The notes beneath the pieces were generated by a model. That model worked only from the letters and a program-made list of their open reading frames with translations, did not search any database and had not been told where the DNA came from. Below are positions 25,400-33,526 of a DNA stretch of 64,000 nucleotides, piece by piece. This DNA is from Palsa-513 sp050010595. Lineage in GTDB: Bacteria > Actinomycetota > Thermoleophilia > Solirubrobacterales > Solirubrobacteraceae. Every line of letters starts with the position of its first letter. The first letter of the stretch is position 1. The stretch is from positions 36,073 through 100,072 of the forward strand of contig JBEKKS010000010.1 of NCBI GenBank assembly GCA_050010595.1, in the 5' to 3' direction. A program made the position numbers and the translations under genes.

Positions 25400-26479
25400 A
25401 TGGCCGACCAACGACCAGCCACCATGGCCCAGATCGCCGAACGTGCGGGCGTTGCGCTGAGCACGGTGTCATACGTTCTGAGTGGCAAGCGCTCGGTTTC
25501 GCAGCAGATGCGCGAGCGCGTCCTCGAGGCGATCGAGGAGCTCGACTATCGGCCACACGGGCCCGCGCGGGCGCTAGCCAGCGGCGCCTCGCACACGATT
25601 GCGCTCTACCTGCCCTCCCCGCAATGGCAGCTCGTGCCGATCCAGCAGACATTCGTCGCCGGAGCAACGCAGGCGACGAGCGCAAGCGATTACGGCCTGC
25701 TCCTCTCCACCTCGGTGACCGATCCTGAGGCTGTCACGCAGCTCGTGACGCAGGGCCGCGCGGACGGCGTCATCTTGATGGAGACGCTGCGAGAGGACCC
25801 CCGCATTGAACGCCTGAAGTCTGCGGGCTACCCGTTCTCGCTGATCGGCAGAACAGATGACCTCGACGGCATCAGCTTTGTCGACCTGGACTTCAGTAGC
25901 GCGATCGAGACGAGTCTCGCACACCTTGCGCGGCTCGGGCACACGTGCGTTGCGCTCTTCAATTTCGCGCCTGATCTGCTCGCGGCCGGCTACATGGCAG
26001 CGGTGATCGCCCGAGACGTCTTCGAGAGCCGTACGCCCGAGCTCGGTATCCGAGGCATCCATGTCCCGTCCTCACACACACCGCGCGAGGCATTCGCGAT
26101 CGCGTCCCGGCTGCTGTCCTCAGAGCCCGAATGCACGGCGGCGATCACGACCGGCTGGCAGTTCACCGGGCTGCTCAGCGCGCTCCGTGCGGCCGACCTC
26201 CGGGTTCCCGAAGAGTTCTCTGTCGTCTCTGTGATTGCGGCCCAGTTCGCCGAAGTCTTGACCCCCGCGCTCACGGGCGTTGATTGGCCGGCTTTCGAAG
26301 CGGGGCGCCTAGCGGCCGAAATGCTGATCGATCAGCTCACCGGCAAGGACACATCACCGCGTCAGGTTCTCGTGTCAGCAGAGCTCATCGTTCGCGAGTC
26401 GACCGGCCCCGCGCCGCGCGCGAAACGCTTCACGACGAAGCGGCAGCGCCGCCGCAACGTCTTCCTCAGCCAGCACTGA
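25400..26479 (+). CDS. LacI-family transcriptional regulator of the pentoside operon
   Basis: 359 residues. The N-terminal HTH and hinge (TMAQIAERAGVALSTVSYVL ... YRPHGPARALASG) are of LacI type, followed by a periplasmic-binding-protein-like sensor domain (HTIALYLPSP, GVILMETL, VDLDFSSAI). Divergent from the GH127 operon, with three copies of one palindrome between them. It most likely represses transport and hydrolysis genes until an arabinose- or xylose-type ligand appears. The basic C-terminal tail (RFTTKRQRRRNVF) is unusual. Confidence 0.93.
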   Translation: MADQRPATMAQIAERAGVALSTVSYVLSGKRSVSQQMRERVLEAIEELDYRPHGPARALASGASHTIALYLPSPQWQLVPIQQTFVAGATQATSASDYGLLLSTSVTDPEAVTQLVTQGRADGVILMETLREDPRIERLKSAGYPFSLIGRTDDLDGISFVDLDFSSAIETSLAHLARLGHTCVALFNFAPDLLAAGYMAAVIARDVFESRTPELGIRGIHVPSSHTPREAFAIASRLLSSEPECTAAITTGWQFTGLLSALRAADLRVPEEFSVVSVIAAQFAEVLTPALTGVDWPAFEAGRLAAEMLIDQLTGKDTSPRQVLVSAELIVRESTGPAPRAKRFTTKRQRRRNVFLSQH

Positions 26480-26574
26480 GCCGGCGCGACCGCGCAACGG
26501 GATACGTCTTGGAGCCCTGCGGGCCGGCGGCGCGAGACTTGCAACGGCGCTCGCCGGGAGCTGACCCGACGCCC

Positions 26575-27546
26575 TCAGGTGCTGCAGGCGAGCAGGGTTC
26601 CGTTTCCTGCGAGTGTGACCGTCTGCTCGAGCGGCAGGCCGAGCTGGCTGTAGTCGATGCGTACACGCTCGACGCCGACCGGCATGGTGGGGTTGGGACA
26701 GTGGACGAGCTTGATCTTGTAGCCGATCCAGAGCTGGCCACGAGCACCCACGTGAACGGGCGCCCGCGGCACTCCAGTTTCCGGGTCGAAGAACTGACTG
26801 ATCGTGACGTCGCTGATCTCGACGTCGGCGCCGTGGAACAGCCGTACCGAGGTGACGCTCAGCGGAAGATCACCGGATTGCAGGCCGACCCCAAGCCAGA
26901 TCGCCCGGCCCGGGGCGACGGTGTCGATCGATCCATTGCCGGCGGTGCTGTCGCCCGAACTACCGGTGCCGTGAACGGAGAACGGGTGCAGCAACGAGTA
27001 CGGCAACACGAGCGCGAACATGCTGAGAGCGAGTCCAACCGCGAGCTGGCGACGGGAGAGCTCGAGCCCATGAGGAAGTTGGCGAGGGCCACGCGAGGAG
27101 TCAAACGCGACTACACGCAATACGCCAGGTACCAGGAACAGGCTCAGAAACGCGCGTCCTCCCGAGCTTGCCGTGAACAACCAGGGCGCGTAGCCACCGA
27201 TCGCAACCGAGGCGAGCGTCAGGGTGCGCGACGGCACGACACCGCACCGCCGTATCACGCGCTCCCGCAGCAGGGACCCGATCAACACCGAGACCAAAAT
27301 GCCCCAGCCGACTGATGCAAACAGCGCCCAGGGTCCGTCCACCACCCACGGCGCGTAGATGGCGAGAGCGCTGTTTGACGACAGACCAACCAGGCCCGTC
27401 AGCCAGAGCGTGAGCGAGCCAACGAAGTAAAGGACGAAGCCGCCGGCGACCTGGGCGAGCGTCGCGCTGCGGAAAAGCCGCCAATACGCCGGAGACCGTT
27501 CGGGCGAGAACGCTGAACCACCAGCCCGAACGACCGCGGTGCTCAC
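26575..27546 (-). CDS. hypothetical membrane protein
   Basis: 323 residues, GTG start. Four hydrophobic segments lie in the first half (about residues 30-55, 75-95, 110-135, 160-185), and a soluble C-terminal half begins LLHPFSVHGTGSSGDST. That half carries two possible disulfide Cys residues and the SVTSVRLFHGADVEISDVTI beta-sandwich-like region. Likely extracytoplasmic. No family recognised. Sits alone between convergent lacI and the FG-GAP gene. Confidence 0.7.
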   Translation of the reverse strand: MSTAVVRAGGSAFSPERSPAYWRLFRSATLAQVAGGFVLYFVGSLTLWLTGLVGLSSNSALAIYAPWVVDGPWALFASVGWGILVSVLIGSLLRERVIRRCGVVPSRTLTLASVAIGGYAPWLFTASSGGRAFLSLFLVPGVLRVVAFDSSRGPRQLPHGLELSRRQLAVGLALSMFALVLPYSLLHPFSVHGTGSSGDSTAGNGSIDTVAPGRAIWLGVGLQSGDLPLSVTSVRLFHGADVEISDVTISQFFDPETGVPRAPVHVGARGQLWIGYKIKLVHCPNPTMPVGVERVRIDYSQLGLPLEQTVTLAGNGTLLACST

Positions 27547-27720
27547 ACGCCCATTCTTACACCGAACCGCGACGGCTAGAGGCGTTGAAGAACGAACCTC
27601 TACCGACTCGAATATCGCGCGCCGGCGAGTCGTTCAGCTGTGGCTTGATGGGACCTCGTGCAGCTCGAGCGGTAGTTGGCGGGCTTGCCCCGGCCGGCGG
27701 GCGAGTCTGCACGGGGCAGC

Positions 27721-29166
27721 TCAGTGGATCTGGAAGCCGTCGCCGCCTAGGTGAGCGAGGTCGACGGGTGCGCTCGAGGTCTTGCCGTAGACGACGTAGA
27801 AGTCGGTCGTTGTCCCGTTGGTGCTCGTCGGCTCGACGAGGATGTCCGAGCGTCCGTCTGCGGTGAGGTCGCCGACGTCTGCGACCGGAGGGCCCACACC
27901 TGGCCCGAGAGCGATCCCGGAGGGCAGCGGAAAGGTGATCACGAAGCCGCAAGAGCTCTGCCTCAGCTTGTCGAGGTCGATCGGCCCGCCGGCGGCACGA
28001 CCGAAGATGACGTAGGCGTGTGCGTTGTCGCCGATCAGAAGTCCTGGCCGTCCGTCGCCGTTGACGTCGCCGGCCGCCGCGACAGTGGAGCCCAAACCGT
28101 CGGTTGCGCCTGAGCTGGAGGCGATTCGGTAGCCGTGTGAGCCGAGCCGTTGCACGTTGATGTTCTCGTCAGCGCGCTCGCCATAAATCACGTACGCCTG
28201 ACCGGGACAGATCTCGGTCAGGATCGGGGCGTTCGGCCCACACTCGCCACCGCTCCACGGGTTGCCGACGAGCATGTCGGCAAGTCCATCGCCGGTGAGA
28301 TCACCGACGCCGGCGATCGTGCCACCGACAACCGAGTCCAGTCCACTGATCCGAAAGCCCCGCGCACCGAGCGACCCGAGCCTCACTGTCGCGCTCGAGC
28401 CGCTGCCATAAACAACGCTGATCTGCCCATTGCCGCTCCCGCTGATCGCGACAGCGGCGTGCCCATTGCCGGTGACGTCCCCGATGATCGTCGGACTGGC
28501 CCCGTTGGTGCCTTCGATCTCAAAGCCGTCGCTGCCGAGATGCGCGAGGTCAACCGGCGCATCACCGCGCTTTCCGAAGACCACCCATGCCATATCGCTG
28601 TCGGTCGACGGCGAGTTTCGGGAGCTCAGGACGATGCTGTCAAACCCGTCTCCGCTGACATCGCCGACACCGGGACCCTGGCTCTCGTCTTCCACGCCGG
28701 TCTGAGCGCCGGCGCGCGGACCACCGATCTCGAATCCGCCTTTGCCGAGGTGGGCGAGATTGATCACCGTCGGGTGCGCCGTTCCGAAGACAACCCACGT
28801 GACGCCGCTGTGCGCGCGCCCGTCGAAGCTCGCCGCCGAATCGCTCACCGCGATATCGCCGAAGCGCCCACCGTTGACGTCGCCGACGTCTGCGACCGTC
28901 ACCTCGCCTGCACCCGTTCCGCGCGGCAGCCCCGTGATCTCTACGGCGTTGTGGCCCGCCGCGCACGACGGACCACTCAGCGCGCGAGCGCCCAAGATCA
29001 AGCACAGCCGCGCCGGCGAACCGGGCTGCGCATCATCAAACGGCAGCGCTGCAAAACGACCGCCGACAAAGTCGCCCAGCCCGGGAGGCGTGTACGCCGC
29101 TGCAGCCAAGCCAGTCACAACGCCCAGCGCCACGAACAGACCAACCATCAGAGCCCCCCAGCGCAT
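27721..29166 (-). CDS. secreted FG-GAP/integrin-alpha-like beta-propeller protein
   Basis: 481 residues from ATG 29166 (a TTG two codons earlier is an alternative). Signal peptide at residues 1-24. Repeats of the form VGDVNGDGRPGLLIGD, VGDLTGDGLADMLVG and VGDLTADGRSDILVE carry the DxNxDGxxD calcium loop, each followed by YVIYG or WVVFG strands and I/VNLAHLG linkers. This is the FG-GAP propeller seen in many actinobacterial cell-surface proteins. About seven blades. No anchor is seen, so it is secreted. Confidence 0.88.
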   Translation of the reverse strand: MRWGALMVGLFVALGVVTGLAAAAYTPPGLGDFVGGRFAALPFDDAQPGSPARLCLILGARALSGPSCAAGHNAVEITGLPRGTGAGEVTVADVGDVNGGRFGDIAVSDSAASFDGRAHSGVTWVVFGTAHPTVINLAHLGKGGFEIGGPRAGAQTGVEDESQGPGVGDVSGDGFDSIVLSSRNSPSTDSDMAWVVFGKRGDAPVDLAHLGSDGFEIEGTNGASPTIIGDVTGNGHAAVAISGSGNGQISVVYGSGSSATVRLGSLGARGFRISGLDSVVGGTIAGVGDLTGDGLADMLVGNPWSGGECGPNAPILTEICPGQAYVIYGERADENINVQRLGSHGYRIASSSGATDGLGSTVAAAGDVNGDGRPGLLIGDNAHAYVIFGRAAGGPIDLDKLRQSSCGFVITFPLPSGIALGPGVGPPVADVGDLTADGRSDILVEPTSTNGTTTDFYVVYGKTSSAPVDLAHLGGDGFQIH

Positions 29167-29246
29167 CGGCAAACTACATCACAGACACTCCCGAAAATCG
29201 CGCCGCCGAGACATCCCGGGAGCGCGGCGCGTGGCATCCTTGGCTT

Positions 29247-29960
29247 GTGTTCGAGCGGTTTACCGAGCGCTCCCGTCAGGTCGTCGTTCTGGCCCAGGAG
29301 GAAGCGCGCGCGCTCAATCACAACTACATCGGGACCGAGCACGTCCTGCTCGGGCTGCTGCGCCAGCAGGAGGGGCTCGCAGCCCGAGTTCTCGAGCACC
29401 TCGGCCTCACGGTCGAGCGCGTGCGCGAACAGGTAGTGCGGATCGTCGGCTCCGGCAAGGAGGAGTTCACCTCCGGCCAGATTCCATTCACGCCGCGCGC
29501 CAAGCGGGTCCTCGAGCTCTCGCTGCGCGAGGCGCGGAGCCTCGGCCAGAACTTCATCAACACGGAGCACATCCTGCTCGGGCTGGTGCGCGAGAACGAG
29601 GGCGTCGCATCACGCATCCTGCTCGACCTCGACGCCGACTCGGAGAGGATCCGCAACGAGGTGATCCGGATGGTCGGGGCTCGTCCAGGTCAGCCACTCG
29701 AGAGGGACCGACCCGTGCGCAGCGCAACGGGCAGCGCGCTGTCAAGTGCTGCTGTCTCCCCGTTGTTGGCACTCGCGGCCAGCCAAGCTCGCACACACGG
29801 GAGCAGCGATATCAAGCCAATCCACGTGCTGGATGCCCTCACGCGCGACACGCAATCCGCAGCCCTACTTACCGAGCTCGGCGTTGACGTGGCCAGTCTT
29901 CGCACCGCGATCGAGCGCCGGCTCGCCGAGGATCCACACCCGCCAGACCGAGCAAGCTAG
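29247..29960 (+). CDS. stand-alone Clp N-domain protein (ClpC1 N-terminal-like)
   Basis: 237 residues, GTG start. Residues 1-145 are nearly identical in style to the ClpC N-terminal domain: MFERFTERSRQVVVLAQEEA, TEHVLLGLLRQQEG, then a second repeat TEHILLGLVRENEG and IRMVG. The AAA+ modules (Walker A/B) are absent. A third, weaker repeat occupies residues 165-235 (LLALAASQARTHGSSDIKPI). In ClpC this domain binds adaptors and substrates, so a free copy could act as an adaptor or competitor for ClpC. Full-length clpC is not in the window. Confidence 0.88.
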   Translation: MFERFTERSRQVVVLAQEEARALNHNYIGTEHVLLGLLRQQEGLAARVLEHLGLTVERVREQVVRIVGSGKEEFTSGQIPFTPRAKRVLELSLREARSLGQNFINTEHILLGLVRENEGVASRILLDLDADSERIRNEVIRMVGARPGQPLERDRPVRSATGSALSSAAVSPLLALAASQARTHGSSDIKPIHVLDALTRDTQSAALLTELGVDVASLRTAIERRLAEDPHPPDRAS

Positions 29961-30099
29961 GCTGCGCGACCCCTGTCCGCCCAGAGGCCTCGTGTTGCGA
30001 CGGTGACGAGACGGCTCCGTTCCCCGCAGTGGGAGGCAAGGTCGCCTTCAAGGTGAAGTCGGGGGGTCTGTCTTTGCCGATCACTGAGACGGTTCTCAA

Positions 30100-30663
30100 C
30101 TACCAGCCGGGCAACCTGCAGTCGGCGCCGTCGTTGTCGGGGCGCAGGACGGCCTTGACGAGCAACTGGCTGCGCGGTCGGATCATGCGGAGTGGGCTGT
30201 ACTTCATGCCCAACTCGCGGTGTGGGGCGGTGGTCGCGGCGTCGATCTCGAGCTCTCCGTCCACCTCGCGGACTCGCGCGTCGAGCTCGAGTGGGATCGA
30301 GCGTCCAGCGGCCGCGAGGCTACCGCGAACTTTGAGCGTCTCTCCGAGCAGCACCACCTGCTCGGAGAGGAAGCGCACCTGCGGGTGGTTCTCGACGTCG
30401 AAGAAATCGCCCGAGCGCAGATGCCGATCGCGCTTGCGGTTGCGGCTGTCAACGCTTGCGGCGTCGATCGTCAGCTCGATCGCGGGGTCAGCCCTCAGGT
30501 CGAGCCGGCCCTGGAACTCATCGAAATGACCCTTGACGGTCACCAGGCCCCAGAGGTGCCCGGCCCGAAACTCCACACTCGAGCGGCGCGGATCAAGCTG
30601 CCACCTGGCACCGATCGCGTCGGCGCTGTCGCGGTTCTGGTCCGAGGGGGTGGTCTTCATCAT
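30100..30663 (-). CDS. YceI-family lipocalin-like protein
   Basis: 187 residues from ATG 30663, with GGAAG upstream; a longer frame to 30702 is rejected. YceI motifs: ARWQLDPRRSSVEFRAGHLW, the VKGHFDEFQGRLDL strands, DRHLRSGDFFDVENHPQVRF, then LTVRGxL-like VRGSLAAAG. YceI proteins bind polyisoprenoids in a beta-barrel. No signal peptide here, so cytosolic. Divergent from an ECF41-type sigma factor gene through a mirrored promoter element, so it is a probable target of that sigma factor. Confidence 0.9.
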   Translation of the reverse strand: MMKTTPSDQNRDSADAIGARWQLDPRRSSVEFRAGHLWGLVTVKGHFDEFQGRLDLRADPAIELTIDAASVDSRNRKRDRHLRSGDFFDVENHPQVRFLSEQVVLLGETLKVRGSLAAAGRSIPLELDARVREVDGELEIDAATTAPHRELGMKYSPLRMIRPRSQLLVKAVLRPDNDGADCRLPGW

Positions 30664-30696
30664 TGGCTCTTCCCGTTGGCGGCTCACGCGCGGACT

Positions 30697-30759
30697 TGTC
30701 ACATCCGCGCCTTCCGTTGGGTCTACCTGTTAGACACGCTCCGAGCGAGAGATGTGACA
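30697..30759. promoter_or_regulatory. mirror-symmetric pair of ECF41-type promoters
   Basis: Plus strand: TGTCACA (30697-30703), 16 bp, GGTCTA (30720-30725). Minus strand: TGTCACA (30759-30753), 16 bp, TGTCTA (30736-30731). The two -10 elements face each other 5 bp apart. Known ECF41 promoters have a TGTCACA -35 and a CGTC-like -10, so both fit apart from one base. One drives the sigma gene, the other the YceI gene. Confidence 0.75.
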
Positions 30760-31673
30760 TGAACGAGCAGGATCGGCTGGCAGAGCACTTCGAGCAGCAG
30801 CGAAACCACCTACGCGCCGTCGCCTACCGCATGCTCGGCTCGCTCAGCGACGCCGACGACGCGGTCCAGGAGGCATGGCTGCGCCTGAGCGGCGCCAACG
30901 CGAGCGGAGTCGATGATCTGCGCGCGTGGCTGACGACCGTCGTCGCCCGGATCTGTCTCAACCTGCTGCGCTCTCGCGCCGCGCGACGCGAGGAGCCGAT
31001 CGGCCCGCACCTGCCCGACCTGATCATCTCGCCACCCGACGGCGCCGATCCGCAGGACGAGGCGCTTATTGCGGACTCGGTCGGCCTCGCTCTGCTGATC
31101 GCGCTCGACACGCTCACGCCCGCCGAACGGTTGGCGTTCGTGCTTCACGACGTGTTCGACGTCCCCTTCGACCAGATCGCCGCGATTCTCGATCGCTCCC
31201 AGGCCGCCACGCGCCAGCTCGCCAGCCGCGCTCGCCGCCGCCTGCGCACCACTGCCACGCCAGACACAAACCTCACCGCCCAATGGCAGCTCGTCGACGC
31301 GTTCCTCGCCGCCGCGCGTGACGGCGACTTCGACGCGCTCCTGACGATTCTCAACCCGGACGTGGTGCTTCGCGCCGACGGCGGTGCGACCGGCCCTGGC
31401 GGCTCGCTACAGCGGCTCGGCGCGCAGGCCGTCGCCTCCGGAGCGATCACCTTCCAACGGCTCGGATACGGCCCGACCCAACGCGCGCTGATCAACGGAG
31501 CCCCCGGCCTGGTCGCGTTCACCGGATCGGCCCTCTTCTCGGTGCTCAGCTTCACGATCGCACAAGGACGCATCGCCGAGCTCAACATCCTCACCGATCC
31601 GCTACGACTACAACGGCTGGACCTGCGCCTCCTCGAACCCGGATGGCGAGCAGGGCGCGCCAGTCCAAACTAA
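30759..31673 (+). CDS. ECF41-type RNA polymerase sigma factor with SnoaL-like C-terminal domain
   Basis: 304 residues from ATG 30759. Sigma-2 spans residues 10-75 (LRAVAYRMLGSLSDADDAVQ, EAWLRL). Sigma-4 spans about 112-165 (LDTLTPAERLAFVLHDVF, AAILDRSQAATRQLASRARR). A SnoaL-like domain follows (residues 175-290), carrying ILNPDVVLRADGGA. Instead of an anti-sigma factor, the fused C-terminal domain controls activity in this group. The ATG overlaps the -35 of the opposing promoter. Expected autoregulation plus control of the adjacent YceI gene. Confidence 0.9.
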   Translation: MNEQDRLAEHFEQQRNHLRAVAYRMLGSLSDADDAVQEAWLRLSGANASGVDDLRAWLTTVVARICLNLLRSRAARREEPIGPHLPDLIISPPDGADPQDEALIADSVGLALLIALDTLTPAERLAFVLHDVFDVPFDQIAAILDRSQAATRQLASRARRRLRTTATPDTNLTAQWQLVDAFLAAARDGDFDALLTILNPDVVLRADGGATGPGGSLQRLGAQAVASGAITFQRLGYGPTQRALINGAPGLVAFTGSALFSVLSFTIAQGRIAELNILTDPLRLQRLDLRLLEPGWRAGRASPN

Positions 31674-32387
31674 GCGCGCCGGCATCCATGCCAGCACCGA
31701 ACCACCGAGCTCCCGAGCTCCCGCGTCTCGGATGTTTCCCACCATGTTGTTGACGCTGGCCACGGTGGCGATGACATGACCGCAAACTCGTGGCCGCGCT
31801 CCTCGGAGTTCTGCGGATGCACCTGACGCCGGCGAGAACAGCGTCTCCGGGCTGTCGTCGAGGTTATAGAAGCGGGTAGTCCGGTTCTCGCGTTCAAACA
31901 TGACCTTCGCTGATGAACGACGACGAGCTCCACGGTCACCAGCGCGTGGTTGGGACGTCCCGCACCGAGGCAGACCGGCGTTTGGCGCGGCCATGTAGGC
32001 GATGCCCGGCAAGCGACAGCACCACGTGCCGCAACGGGCGGCGACCTGCGGCAATAGCTCCTGCTGTTGTCGCAGTACCCAAGCGCTCGCGGGGCCGTGA
32101 GTGACGCGAGCGATGCCGAGCCAGTCGATCCGCCCGCGTCGAAAGCGGACACACGTGCACAGTCCCGCCGCGGACGCTTCGGAACTAGGCGGGGTCGAAG
32201 GTAGCGGCCCGTTAGCATGGTCCTGCTGACGGCCAGGAAGGGCCGTGACGTCGCCACCGTCAGCTTAATATGCGCGATTCGCATTCATGCTTGATTCTGT
32301 GGATTTGCACGCGGTACGGTGCCCCTAAACCGGGTGTGGAAACGGGAGCCAGACCTCTGAACCGAGAAAGCATTGTTAGGTGATGCA
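31674..32387. other. 714-bp stretch without a convincing gene
   Basis: Minus-strand frames exist (for example ENRTTRFYNLDDSPETLFSP near 31850) but none has a good start, a ribosome site and consistent codon bias, so this may be decayed coding DNA. The last 100 bases contain a possible promoter, TTGATT (32291-32296) and TACGGT (32315-32320) with an 18-bp spacer. A GC-rich leader lies before the secreted-protein gene at 32388. Confidence 0.4.
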
Positions 32388-32891
32388 GTGAGCCGACAGT
32401 CACGCTTTCAACTGTTCCACAAACTACGACGCGCGAGCCGGGCGAGCGCCAAGTGGCCCGTCTCGGTCCTGATCGCGGCCATTGTCCTGGGACCTGCCGC
32501 TGGCAAGGCTATCGCCTCGTCAACATCGAGTGGCGTCTTCGACTACGGCCCTGTACTCGGGTACAATTACTGGAACCAGGACTTCCTTTACAACGAGGGT
32601 AATTCGGGCTCCTGGGGCGCCACCGAGGTGGGCACGCAGAACAACACGAATGCGCCTCCTGGCTACATGGGCGCGGATTCGCTTATCTACAACTCCTCGG
32701 GCGCTTACTGCCTTAGCGGCGGATGGTTTTACAACCCAGGCTACGACTCGTCCATCTCGCAGTTGTCCGGAAGTGGCATCCAGAGTTCCTGCGGTGCGGG
32801 TTATTACTACACCCAGGGTCAGACCGAAGCCTATAACGGTGATGGCTACTCGGCATGGTACGCCTATGACACTCCGGACCTCTACATTTGA
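32388..32891 (+). CDS. small secreted Tyr/Gly/Ser-rich protein, first of a pair
   Basis: 167 residues from GTG 32388 (AGGTGAT upstream); a TTG at 32373 is an alternative. The signal peptide has a basic start and a hydrophobic core at about residues 25-42 (PVSVLIAAIVLGPAAG). The mature part is rich in Tyr, Gly, Ser and Asn and has two Cys: NAPPGYMGADSLIYNSSGAY, CGAGYYYTQGQTEAYNGDGY. The GYMGAxxxLYxSxGAxC ... GxYYxxGxTxxYNGxGY pattern resembles uncharacterised secreted proteins of Gram-positives; no function is known to me. 40 bp before a second secreted protein gene. Confidence 0.75.
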   Translation: MSRQSRFQLFHKLRRASRASAKWPVSVLIAAIVLGPAAGKAIASSTSSGVFDYGPVLGYNYWNQDFLYNEGNSGSWGATEVGTQNNTNAPPGYMGADSLIYNSSGAYCLSGGWFYNPGYDSSISQLSGSGIQSSCGAGYYYTQGQTEAYNGDGYSAWYAYDTPDLYI

Positions 32892-32931
32892 CAGGGCTGC
32901 TGCTCCGGCAGCCTCAGAAAGGTCGATCCTC

Positions 32932-33411
32932 ATGGGACGCAACCGTTGGATGTCTCGCAAGACACTGGTGCTGATCAGCACGTCTGCAGTCAGCGTGGCG
33001 CTGTTCTTCGGAGTGTCTGGTCTCGCAGCTTCCGCGAGCTCAGTGCCGACGCCACTGAGCGAGGCCGTAAATGCTCCGTTGTACCAAACTAATGCCAATG
33101 GCCAGACCTACGGGTCGGCTGCCGGGGTCGCGTTTGACCAGCGCCCTGACCTCATTCTCGCCGTCGGCCAATCTGCAACTGGTAGCGGCTACGTCACAGG
33201 ATACGTTCTGAAGGCGCAGCTGGACGCCGATACCGGCGCTGACGTCACTACCCCAGCGGAAGCCCTCGCATGGGACGCGACACACACGGGACCAAACGCC
33301 GCTCCCATATCGATACCTGTATATGCGAACGACGGGACCACGGTACTCGGTACGGCCACTATTCAGCCGGCCCAGACCCCGACGTTCACGACCGGCGCGA
33401 CTGCACCGTAA
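32932..33411 (+). CDS. small secreted protein, second of a pair
   Basis: 159 residues from ATG 32932. Signal peptide (RKTLVLISTSAVSVALFFGV ... ASA-S) followed by ETNxNGQTYGS-like QTNANGQTYGSAAGV, RPDLILAVGQSATGSGYVTG and YVLKAQLD. This NGQTYGS ... PDLIxAxG ... GYVxxxxL arrangement occurs in short secreted proteins of Firmicutes and actinobacteria with no assigned role. It ends 32 bp before a strong terminator hairpin, so it and the preceding gene form a two-gene transcript. Confidence 0.75.
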   Translation: MGRNRWMSRKTLVLISTSAVSVALFFGVSGLAASASSVPTPLSEAVNAPLYQTNANGQTYGSAAGVAFDQRPDLILAVGQSATGSGYVTGYVLKAQLDADTGADVTTPAEALAWDATHTGPNAAPISIPVYANDGTTVLGTATIQPAQTPTFTTGATAP

Positions 33412-33443
33412 GAGCAACCGTCGACTACGCACGCCGCAGTGTG

Positions 33444-33477
33444 GCGCGCGGGCCGTTCGGACAAACGGCCCGCGCGC
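33444..33477 (+). terminator. strong hairpin terminator after the secreted pair
   Basis: GCGCGCGGGCCGTT (33444-33457), 6-base loop, AACGGCCCGCGCGC (33464-33477): a perfect 14-bp stem. No T-tract follows, as is common in high-GC actinobacteria. Confidence 0.8.
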
Positions 33478-33526
33478 GTCGGTGTGCTCAAGTTCTGTGA
33501 CCGTCACCGCCTGATCCGCGGTTTCA

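Noticed and set aside
32331..32387. Possible riboswitch (c-di-AMP-like GGGAGCCA element) before the secreted pair
   Set aside because: Only short scattered matches, and no complete conserved core or paired stems could be drawn, so it is left as an unassigned leader.
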